Source: Bicyclus anynana
Lineage: Eukaryota; Arthropoda; Insecta; Lepidoptera; Nymphalidae
Direction of reading: 5' to 3'
Assembly: GCF_947172395.1 (NCBI RefSeq)
Contig: NC_069090.1
Span: forward strand, 7,264,291-7,328,290
DNA: 64,000 nt
The translations under genes and the position numbers were made by a program. Below are positions 25,201 to 37,200 of this stretch, piece after piece. The notes under the pieces are model-generated. The model was not told the DNA's origin and made no database searches. It was given only the letters and a program-made list of their open reading frames with translations. Every line of letters starts with the position of its first letter. The stretch's first letter is position 1.

Positions 25201-28200
25201 GTCATTGGCAGATGTGCCGCGGAAAAAATAACAGGGAATTTAATAAAAATACAAATATGCTCATTTGATGAAATAATTATAACACAAGAAGTATATACAT
25301 AAACCAAAGAAAAATCTATATAACATAATGATAGTAATGAAAATTATAGTGAATCAAATTTCCCTAAAGAATGAATGACGCAGAGATTAAAACAGCCTTT
25401 TTTCGATTCAAATTTTAATTAATTATTTATTAGGTAGTCGTTTTAAATTTTGCAGGCTCACATTTTCACCGTTAGATATGATTTCATATTTATTCATTTG
25501 AATAATAAACATTGTTGGTTTTTCCATTATATATGTACCTACCTACTTACTATTACTTCTTGACTTCGTAAGTATGTAGGTATACAAGTTTGAATCATCA
25601 TACCTGTAAGTATATAAACACAAAATTTTGTTGCCTTACACGACCGCAACAGCAATGGCTAGTGATATAAACTCAGGCCAAACACCCATTCAGAACGGCC
25701 TTTTAAGCCGAAGTCCAAGTCTCAGAGGCCGCCCTTTAGATAGTTGTTCCGCTTCTGCTTACTTCATTCACAATAAAAAAAAAGTAGGCTAATGATAATT
25801 AAATAAAAGTAAGATAAAAATTGTTTTTTACCAACTTCATTCAATCAAATCAAAATCTAAATGTGTGTTTGATGGTCTGTTGGCTACTTATAAGGTTGTT
25901 GACCTTAGCAAGAAGTGAATCGAGTATTAGACACCCGATTTGTCATTATGATTGTGTTAACCAATTCGTCATTTACTTATGTGTGATGTTTGGAAAACAT
26001 GAATTGTTTATATTCAACATCATGTTTTGTGGCTACCTATCCGGTTGTTAGAACATGCTTTTGTATTATGATTCAATTTGCACCTATCAACTTCTTTTAA
26101 ATAATGTACCTACATGACTTGTTTGAATAAAACAGGAGGAAAATACCAAGGCTAGCGCCTTGGGCTGTGGCGCCCTGCCATTTAGAGCTCATCACTTCTT
26201 TACATCAAGCATACCAATATAACATGAATAAATTTGGAAAATCCAAATATGCACTAAATTACAGTTTTCTAGTATTATTAGTCTGAACCGCGTACGAAGT
26301 GACAGACATGGCGAAACTATATGGGTCCATTGTTGAATACAGAACCCTAAAAAGGAAAGAATTGTTACAGAAGGTGGGAGAAGTAAAATAATATTTTCAC
26401 TGTACACAAATTTATTCGATAACAATTTCAGCATAGCTTCCGCAATAATGTTAATATTACACGCTGATGGTAGTATATCAATGAATCTGCTAAACAACCC
26501 TCTATTTTATAATATTTGCAAAGTAAGTGTCTACTGTTGGTAGCACGAATATGTTAACAATACAAGTACGTTTTAATAATAGTTCCGGAGTATTATTATA
26601 CAAACCAAACGTTATAATTCTATCTAAAACACATTAATAATTAAAAGATATTTATAACGATCGTAAAATAATATTAAAATATCGAAACACAAAGTTGAGA
26701 AATTAAATACAAACTAAATCATAACGTGACGTCATAGTTGTCAAGAGTAAAATAACCAATGATGAATTTATATCATGTAAAATAAATAATTATATTTATA
26801 TCAATAATTAATAATAACCTCTCCACTGTTCGGATTGATAATCATTGTTACTTAATTAAATTTAACTATAATAACCGGAAGTCATAAAAGTATGAAATGA
26901 AATGACGCTACTATACGCTAGGCGGCGACACTTATCTATACGAAATAGGCGGGAAGCAGGGACTATTTGTAACATTCGGCCATCCTGAAGAAGCCGTGTC
27001 CCACGGCGTTCTGGTAACACTCTGGTATCTCCCACTGCACCATCAGTTATCTGGAAAGAACAGGATCCAGCAGTAATTTGAAACTGACAAGGTTTTGATC
27101 AATATACATAATCGAAGTGCTATCATAAAGCCTAATTCGTTTCTGGTAATTATGTTCATGGGTCACTTAGACTTCAAACCCAAACAATAAGTATATTGTG
27201 CTATCTATATGAAAGAAATTCAGAAATTATGATAAAACAAAAACATCGCTATTAGTACTTCCAGACAGGTACCTAATCTGGAAATACTTATTTTACTATA
27301 AAATCACATATTTGAATTTTATACTGCATATTAGTTACTAGGTCATTCCGACTTCAATAAATATGAATCACTAAGATAACTTGATTAATCAAAATAACTC
27401 AGACCAATTCAAAATCAAAATCAAAATCTAAAATCATTTATTCCAAGTAGGCTCAGTTTACAAGCACTTTTGACACGACAGTAGACTATTTGTAAAGATT
27501 CTACCACCGGTTGGGAAGGCAGGTTCTGCTGAGAAGATACCGGTAAGAAACAACAGTTGCTCTTTTGAAAAAGTCATAGAGTATTATAATTTACAATTGA
27601 TAACAATTACAATTTCTTATAGTTTTATTTCCTGTGTGAAGGTGGAAGCTGACCCAATGGCCTCCAAGCGCTTTTATCTTTATAGGAACTCATCAATGTT
27701 GTAGTAACCTCGACTAAGTAAATGTTTTTTAACACATTGCTTAAAGCTATGCATTGGCAGGTCCATCACAGTTTTGAGGATCTTGTTATAGAAGAGTACA
27801 CCCAAACCTACAAAAGATTTTTTTTTACTCTTTGGAGACGATATGCAGAAATAACTAACTTATGTCCGTGTCTAGTAAGACGTGGGTTTAAATCTCCTTT
27901 TCGTTTGGAATTCGTTCGTTCAATTTAGGTAAGCACACAAATACTTAGGTATTTCACACAGACAAAAACGTGTGTCACACAGACCCATGTCACACAGACG
28001 CAGGTCACACAGACGCAGGTCACACAGACGCAGGTCACACAGACGCAGGTCACACAGACGCAGGTCACACAGACGCAGGTCACACAGACGCAGGTCACAC
28101 AGACGCAGGTCACACAGACTTAGGTCACAAAGTCGTATATCATACAGACATATAGTAAAAGGTAAGCCATAGTCGAATATATAGATATAGACAGACGTGA

Positions 28201-31200
28201 GTCGCATAGAAGTGAATCACTGACGAGTGCCACATAAGACAGAAGTCACGTAGAAGTAAACCAAGAGGAACCAAATCACATATATCGCCACTTATGCATA
28301 AGTCACATAGAGAGAATCTTACAATAATATTGTTTCAATTGTGCGTTTTTTTTTTATTTAGAACTGTGAAAATCAATGTTAATTCTCGACTACCGTATAT
28401 GAGGACATCTGTAACTTCATTTTCCTCCCTATCTACCAGAACAATCTGCAAATACGTAGAACTATTAATCTTGTTAATATTACAAGAATATAATTTAATA
28501 TCTGTACTTATTCACTACCACATTCTATCAATAGACGAACTTTGAATTAAATTAATTGAATCTGTAAACTGCATCCCATAAGGTCTTAGCCCACACACAT
28601 TATAGTACAAATTTTATACGTACCGACCTATCTCATGTTACGCTTTAGAAATCTCTTATGATTAGATTTTAGTATATAAGTACATTTATATTGTAGTTTT
28701 CCCAAAAACATATGTTTCCAAAATCAGTAATTCTGTGTATATCTATAATAATAATATGTGGGTACGAAACACCATTTTCATTACAGACATATTTTTGTTG
28801 ATATAGCTATTGTTCCGTTTATTGTGTAGGTCTTGCTCTTGTACCACATTAGGTGGCTGTAGTTCGCGGGTTGGACAAACTGACATTCAAACATTTTTAT
28901 GACTGAACATTATGATGAGCTTACTGGAATAAGGAGTATTAATTCCTCGTGTGATATAGAAAAGTGTATCGTCTGACGTTTTTCCACTATCGGACATAAT
29001 AACTACTATTTACTCGAGCCATCTATGATCGTTTAAATTTACACACACCTGACCATTAGCATACATAAAGTTCTATATCATTCAATATAACCCTGATTTA
29101 CCATTCTTCAACAAACTGTTAAATTACGGATAGTGGAAGCTTTACTCCATTATTATAAAGTAACTAGCTGACCCAACCAATGTTGCTTTGCTTTAGAAGT
29201 TTTACTACTAATCACCCTTATCGTTTAAGGCTTTCAAAAATGTATAACAACCTTTTCTCGGACCTACCTAATATTATCTACATATAAAACTTCATCAGAA
29301 CCGGTCAAACTATTTTGGAGGATTATAGCAACTAATCATATTATGATAATTTTATATGTAAAGCTAATCCAAATGACATTATTTATTTAACCATTAACTT
29401 TTAATCTTTTGATAGTATATAGTGAACTGAAAATTGTAACAGGAATACCCTGACTAAAACACATTTTGTAAGAATAATCAATTGATACAGTTAGCACCAT
29501 AGTATAAATGGTTCCCTAGTATTTACAAAAGGCCCCTTAATGATGTAGACACATATAGTATTCAAATAAATAATTAGAACTCCCTTTAACTTTAGGCATA
29601 CGATAACTTTCCTTAAGCGCATGGTACACAATACTGCATGATTTTTTTTAATATAAGAAAAAGTAAATCTTTATATTTTTTTTCACTTATTTAAAACCTG
29701 TGGTATTAAGTACTTAAATATGATATTTTTGCAACTACTACTAATTGTTAAGTTTTAGCTTAATTAATCGGTCTCAGTATAGTTTTCTTATTTAAGCAGT
29801 TATTTTAACTAATATAATAGTTTTGTGTATAGGTGCGATAAAGGTTGTAATTTTTGTATTGAATTTGAAACTAGATGGCCCTGAGCTACAGTAAGATGCG
29901 GTAACTTTGGTGTGTTACTTAACCTAAACTAAATGTTGAATTGTGATTAAGGGCTCTTATGTTCAGGGTATAATGTTTATCATTTCTCATCGCGGAAAGA
30001 AGACGACTCTGTTCAGTTAGAGTTAGCCGTATACCACTGTATTCTAATTAGAGAGCCAGCTTGAATTGTCAATTTTCTTTCTTTCCTGGCTTATAAGTAT
30101 CTTCTTTGTGAACCGAAATCCTGAATAGCTAGCCACCCTTAAGCTAGGAGTAAACGAGGTAATAAATTATATTAGAACTAAAATAGCCCGTTGAGCAATT
30201 GATAAATACAGACAAACCCTAAGAGCAGATTTTATTATTTATCAAATCTACATCAGCTAAATCCTCGAATTATATGATAGAACTCTTCTTCAGAAGTTAC
30301 TTCAATAAAGTACGCGATAGGCATACCTAATTATCACGTCTTGGCTAGTACCTACTGATTCTAATTTACTATAGCGCTATTAATGAACTCTGTAAACGCT
30401 TTACTGTCATAAACGTCAACACCAAGTAATATCAAGTATTTAATTTTTCTAATTTTAAATGCTTTGAGATGTCCTGTCTGACTGTAATAAAAACTGGATA
30501 AACTGAATTCTGAACGAATACTATAATTATGATTAGTTACGATAAGTTGTTATATTTCATGAACAGTTTAATATGGGAGTATTTTGTAGGGTGATATAAT
30601 AAGCAATAACATTTAATAGCTAATTGTGCAACCTACCGTACAAGTAATTCAATCAATAATATTAAACAATCTTACTTTGCCCGCGGTTATTTAACACTTT
30701 TATGGAATACTTTACGAGACTCTTTTGATATCGGTATATGTTAATTTGGTTGTTTTAGGTAACATGGCGTTATGAACGGGATATTATTTATTTTTACTTG
30801 GCAGTTGGATGGATCTAAACATAAAAAGGTTTTTTCTAATATTTGATATATTAAGTATATGCTGTTTTTTTTTTTTACTGTTTGTGAAAGAGCTCTATTC
30901 ACTTATCAACTTCGCCAAGGAGAGCTATAATTTACCCAATTAGCTAAACAGAACTTTGTACAAAATGCCTGTTTACTTTTTATTATTACTCAAACAAATC
31001 AATAAAATGTAGCTTTGGTAAGAAGTCATACATTTAAAATAAATCAACTAAGGACTGCAAGACTTTTGTACAGGACAAGATTACTAATAGGTATTTGAAT
31101 CAGTGACTAGTTGTACCAGCAACTTGATCATTTACTGCCTTCTATAAAATGTATAACAGTATAATAATCATTAAAAACTTTAACTTTCACGTATCACTAC

Positions 31201-34200
31201 TTGAACACATCACGAGTACTTTATCCATATACCTGCATGTCTCGTCACATAGACATATGTAACCTATACCTACTACTCCACTCTAATATTTACTAGTGAG
31301 CACCTTCAAAACTTTTCATAACAATGGGCGATTTTTACTATTTTTCTGGCAGTATACTCAATTTACTTGTCGTACCAATGTATTATGTAATTTTATATGC
31401 ACGCGGCACACCAATGGCGAGGCGTTTGTATAAGCGCAAAAAAAAGTTTACGATATAAAAGTATACATAGCTGGACTAACCTGGACTGTATGTGTTTGCT
31501 GCCCCGGAGTTTACGATGTCGCAGCAACCCAGCAAATGGCTCGGCGCGGCGGCGCGGCGGCGCGGCAACTAGAGGCTCGTGCTCCCGCAGGTGTAGCAGG
31601 GCCCCAGTCCAGAGGGCTGTAGCGTAGGAGAGGCGCCATACACTGCAAGTTTTCTACACGTTCGCTGCCGCATTGACGATGCTTCTGTCTTCTTAGTTGC
31701 TTCTTTCTTGTTCAGATGAAAACCCAAAGAGTTAATCAGACGTTTTGAGGCTGGAAGGCATTTGAACGTAGCTCCACCAGAAGGCTTTTGATGATAGACG
31801 ATAAAGCGTCTTTTCCAATAATGTTGCACTTCTCGAAGTCTTCCTTAATCCTTTGCTCTTACCGACATGACATCAAATTTTTCAACAAAGTCGACTAGTC
31901 GTAGAATGCTGTATCCGGACACGCTTGTATGACGATATTGTAGTCTTCGAAGTATTTGTACCAGCGTTCATCAGGGTATTGTAGACGAAGCTTGATTACA
32001 AACTTCTTTGAGTTCCAATTCTGTGCGTCACATGTAGTTGATTTCTTGGTAAGGGCGTGGTGTAGAAGAAGAAAAAAAAAATTTCTGTTTTTGCTTTCTT
32101 CGATTCTTCTTCTTGCCGAGACCCGTAGCGTAGGATCCCAACAGTTTTATGCCCACTTCTGAGATGTTACAGAAGGTGGGAGAAGTAAAATAATATTTTC
32201 ACTGTACACAAATTTATTCGATAACAATTTCAGCATAGCTTCCGCAATAATGTTAATATTACACGCTGATGGTAGTATATCAATGAATCTGCTAAACAAC
32301 CCTCTATTTTATAATATTTGCAAAGTAAGTGTCTACTGTTGGTAGCACGAATATGTTAACAATACAAGTACGTTTTAATAATAGTTCCGGAGTATTATTA
32401 TACAAACCAAACGTTATAATTCTATCTAAAACACATTAATAATTAAAAGATATTTATAACGATCGTAAAATAATATTAAAATATCGAAACACAAAGTTGA
32501 GAAATTAAATACAAACTAAATCATAACGTGACGTCATAGTTGTTAAGAGTAAAATAACCAATGATGAATTTATATCATGTAAAATAAATAATTATATTTA
32601 TATCAATAATTAATAATAACCTCTCCACTGTTCGGATTGATAATCATTGTTACTTAATTAAATTTAACTATAATAACCGGAAGTCATAAAAGTATGAAAT
32701 GAAATGACGCTACTATACGCTAGGCGGCGACACTTATCTATACGAAATAGGCGGGAAGCAGGGACTATTTGTAACAGAATATATTTTATCTCACTTAAGC
32801 TCTGACACGTTGTATGTCAACAACAATTGACCGAAACCGATAGCCAGAATTGAAACCGGCTATTCCAAAGCCACTTCAGTCTTGAACCCAACAAATGACA
32901 TAGTCGGCTACCGTATTTAGTCTTACTTAAGAGGTAGCCGATTGTAGAATTAGGAGGTACCTTAGGTACATAGCATACCAAGCATAACAGTAACATAGGC
33001 TAACAAACTTGCAGCCTTCCTAAAATCTAGCTATCACAGCTTTGACGGCCTCCATGGCGCAGTGGTATGGATTTACAAGACGGAGGTCCTGGGTTCGATC
33101 CCCGGCTGGGCCGATTGAGATTTTCTTAATTGGTCCAGGTCTAGCTGGTGGGAGGCTTTGGCCGTGGCTAGTTACCACCCTACCGGCAAAAAAGTACCGC
33201 CAAGCAATTTAGTGTTCTGGTACAATGTCGTGTAGAAACCGAAAGGAGTGTGGATTTTCATCCTCCTCCTAACAAGTTAGTCCGCTTCCATCTTAGATTA
33301 CATCATCACTTAGATACCATCAGGTGAGATTGTATTCAAGGACTAACTTGTAAAGAATAAAAAAAGCCTTCCTAAAATCTAGCTATCACAGGCCCTCTGT
33401 CCGTTGGTACATCTTCTATACTAATATAATAAAGCTGAAGAGTTTGTTTGTTTGTTTGTTTGATTGAACGCGCTAATTTCAGGAACTACTGGTCCGATTT
33501 GAAAAATTCTTTCTGTGTTAGATAGCCCATTTATCGAGGAAGGCTTTAAGCTATATATTATCCCCATATTCCTACGGGAACGGGAACCACGCGGGTAAAA
33601 CCGCGCGGCGTCAGCTAGTCAGTCATATATATCCACTAGTGTCTAACAATGTTGTTAGCGCAAGCGAACAAGCCGGTTTTAGAAAATAATATCTTGAAGT
33701 GATATTCTCGCTTACGTTCCGAACTAAAAATACTTGCCTATGTTGTTGATGCTGGCAGATTAATGACCTTGTATTTTGTATATCTAGCGTGTCAATTTCA
33801 TTGGCAATCCATTACCTACTCAGTGGTATAAATGCGGAAGTCAATATGTTACGTTTTCATACTGAAACGGTTAAACTGCTGACCAAATAATGATGAACTT
33901 CGGTATATACTAAAAAGATAAATAAGGTCTTGCATAACGAAAATATTTAATACTAGCAAAACTTCGCGATTTCATCCACGTAAAGTGTTTTTTTAGATAG
34001 CATGGCTACGGTGACAGTCTCCTGTATGTCGTCGTTGATAATAATCGCGGCTTTCAAGAGTGAAACAAACTGTCACCCGCACCATCTTGCTTGAATCGAA
34101 CTGTAGTTCGCTTTCCCGTGGTAATACGGGGATAAAATATAATATATGTTACTCCTAGATAATGTAGCTTTCTATTGGTAAAACAAATTTTCAATTCGGA

Positions 34201-37200
34201 CCAGTAGTTTTTGAGTTTATTCGTTACATGCAAAAATACTAATCTTCCTGATTATATTGTTTCCTCTTTATAATATTAGTGTAGATCATAGGTATAAGTA
34301 ATTTAACAAAAGCGTAGAGAATAATAAGGTAAAACTAAAAATTTGGTATCGTAGAGAATGGGAAATGAGATGAGGCTGTACTATGTCTCTCCCACTTAAT
34401 TTTACGATCCGGAAATAAATAATGAGCTATTTTTGTAATCATATCACTTTTTGTGAACGTTTAATGACCCAAAACTTAATTTTTCGGACAGCTTCGGCGC
34501 TACTTAGCTAAATATTATTATCTATACTAACATTAGGAGGAACGATTTGATATGAGTGCTATAAATATGCTATATTTTATCTACGTATTTCTAGGGGAAC
34601 GGGAACCGTGCGTGTGACACCTATTTATTTTAAATTAATAATTAAAGTATTACGCCGGCCTAAAGATGTGAAGCAAAATATTTGTACTTGTTTGTTAATT
34701 TTACAAATAACATCATCATCATCATCATATCAGCCGATGGACGTCCACTGCAGGACATAGGCCTTTTGTAGGGACTTCCAAACATCACGATACTGAGCCA
34801 TCTCCATCCAGCGAAATACAAACAACAAATAAAATAATAATAATTAATAACGTTTTGTTCTTGTTTTCAGGGTTTGTCCTGGCCTCTGCGGTGGTCCTAC
34901 TTCTCCTGGGCATCACATGCGCTATATTCGTCAGCTCGTGGATTCGCATGTTTATAGATCATGTAAGTACCCTTACCTTTTTAGGGTTCCTTAGTCTACA
35001 AGGAACCCTTATAGTTTCGCTATGTCCGTCTGTCTGTCCGTCCATCCGCGGTTTAGCGCAGAGATTATTATTACTAGAAATCTGTAATTTTGCGAGAATA
35101 TGTACATTAAAAATGTCGTAAAATATGATCTTGAAAAATATTTTTTTTAGGGTACCTACCACCACTTACCACTACATGTAAAGTAAGGATGAATTTTTTA
35201 TCTATCTATCGTATGGGTTCCTACATAAGCCTCAATAGCTCAACGGTAAGAGCGGTCGGACTCATCATCGAGGGGTGGTGGTTCGATCCCCGCCCCGTTG
35301 GTCTATTGTCGTACCCACTCCTAGCACAGTCTTTCCCGACTAGTTGGAGGAAAATGGGAATATTGGTCATAATATATAGTGCTTATATCTAAGAAAATAT
35401 GTAAGTTACTGAGTCACTCATGGACAAGTTACAGATACCTAGATATTTTATAGAAAATCTCGATAAAGGTAATAAACGCTATTCTAATCTCTAACCACTA
35501 GTAAACCGCCTAACGACCTCGACTTACTTTTAAAGCTTACAACATAACTGCCAGTTAATGGATCAAAAATGTGCCTAATAGGGTTTTTAACTCCAGCTTT
35601 TTCGCAATTACTCGCAATTACCTACTGTATAAACTACTCGTTGGTCCAGTGGCTGATAATGTAGTTTCGAATCACAAGGTCCTGAGTTCGATTATGAAAT
35701 AATAGCTACCTATGGTTTCAAGAAATTCTCAGTATTTTTAATTTTATTTTTTACAAGTTAGCCCTTCACTACAATCTCATCTGATGGTAAGTGATGATGC
35801 AATCTAAGATGGAAGAGGGTTAACTAGTTTGGAGGAGGATCCACACTCATTTCGGTTTCTACACGTCATCGTACCGGAATGCTAAATTGCTTGGCGCCTT
35901 TGCCGGTAGGGTGGTAACTAGCCACGGCCGAAGCCTCCCACCCAGCAAGATCTGGACCAATTAAGTAACCTCAGTCGGCCCAGCCGAGATCGAACCTCCG
36001 TCTTGTAAATCCACCGCGCATACCACTGCGCTATGGACGCCGTCAGTATAAATTTTCAGCCAGTTGGTCGTGCAACACTCCCGTGCCTTGAATAATACGT
36101 TGAGACGGTCCCAGTCATTACAATATCTGATAATGATGCTTACAATATCAAAAGTTATCACCCGCCCTGCCAACTCGCATTGGAATAGCGTGGTGGGTCT
36201 AAGCTCCATATCCCCTCCCTACAAAGAGGAAGGACTGGCCCTATAGTGACCTCTTATAATAGGTTGATTATGATGACTATCTACTATTTGCGTACGCGTA
36301 GCATGTATATTCGGATGCAATCTTTACGACGTCTCTGAAATAATGTGCGGGGCGATGACCCACCGCCGCGCTCCTGCGTAAGGGTTCATTTACACTGCTA
36401 CCAACTGCAGTCGACGGCAGTCAACGGCAGTCGAATGCTGTCAGCGACCGCCGTCGACTGCCGCCGAGACTTCGCCGACTGCAGTCGTCGGTAGCAGTTG
36501 CTGCTCGTGTAAATGAACCCTAACCGGGGATACCTAAAATCTTATATTGCGCAGCTTAATGCACAGTGTCTGGAAACGTTAAAAAGATTGCATCCGACTA
36601 AACCTACTGCAATTATCCAATGTATTATCGGTCAGGGATTGCAAAATATGATATTTAAGAACTCCTTCAACCTATTGTGTAAGTTTATTTTTCGGTAACC
36701 GCTGCTTCACTCGTGTGACGGATCGCAGACGTGCAGGAGACTTGTGGTTTTGTAACCACGATATATTTCATATTTCTTGATAGCCATCTACCGTCGGCAG
36801 AAAAAGTTATCAATTTAAAAAAAAATGCAAGGAATCTAAATAAAAGCAAAAGGTGACATTCGTGACCTTTATCACAAAATATCGAAAACCGCTTGACACA
36901 CAAAGATGACATTTGGTAGGGAGGTAGTTTATAGTTTAGTAGATTTCCGCTAACAGATTTTGCGATAGGGCCAGATTAAAAAGGTGTAAGGGCAGACGAA
37001 TTCCCAGGCGTTCGCTAATGTTCAAATATTAATCATCATTAACTACCCATATTTGGCTCACTGTTGAGCACGAGTCTCATAATGAGAGAGGTTAGGCCTT
37101 AGTCCACCACGCTGGCCAAACGCGTACTGGCAGACTTCACACACGTAGAGAATTAAGAAAATTATCAGGTATGCGGTTTTCCTTACGATGTTTTTCCTTC

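Larger units (their letters stand above)
26363..32776 (-). mobile_element. LTR retrotransposon without gag-pol (LARD-like), in intron 1
   Basis: Two 612 bp direct repeats (26363-26974 and 32165-32776) begin TGTTAC and end GTAACA, so each starts TG and ends CA. By eye they differ at one position (C at about 26726 versus T in the right copy). A 4 bp target duplication, GAAT, precedes the left copy and follows the right one. The 5190 bp between them has no reading frame above 95 residues, and the longest is a minisatellite artefact, so gag, protease, reverse transcriptase and integrase are absent. Minus orientation is suggested because the sequence inside the right LTR read on the minus strand, TCAGAAGTGGG, matches the complement of a tRNA-Leu 3' region, a possible primer-binding site. 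The near identity of the LTRs implies a recent insertion. Confidence 0.87.
16291..34870 (+). other. Intron 1 of the CD36-family gene (18.6 kb)
   Basis: Bounded by the donor at 16291 and the acceptor at 34870. Besides the listed repeats, diverged Helitron-like pieces lie at 17740-17935, 18475-18680, 18760-18920, 33960-34290 and 34520-34620. An AT-rich palindrome lies at about 20650-20720. I see nothing definite in 16300-17100, 21660-22380, 22480-23060, 23400-24540 (other than short relics), 24950-25670, and 28300-31380 inside the LTR element. Confidence 0.65.

Noticed and set aside
27978..28120. CRISPR-like array
   Set aside because: The units are contiguous with no spacers, in a eukaryotic genome; it is a minisatellite.
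27920..28207. Open frames of 60-95 residues on both strands (repeating CVTCV, GHTDA or SHRRR)
   Set aside because: They are the 15 bp minisatellite read in different frames, since a unit divisible by three stays open.
31397..31627. 76-residue + strand frame with an arginine-rich end and minus-strand exon-like stretch in the GC-rich 31500-31630 block
   Set aside because: The block is a CGG-rich patch inside the LTR element; no homology or convincing splice context was recognised on either strand.
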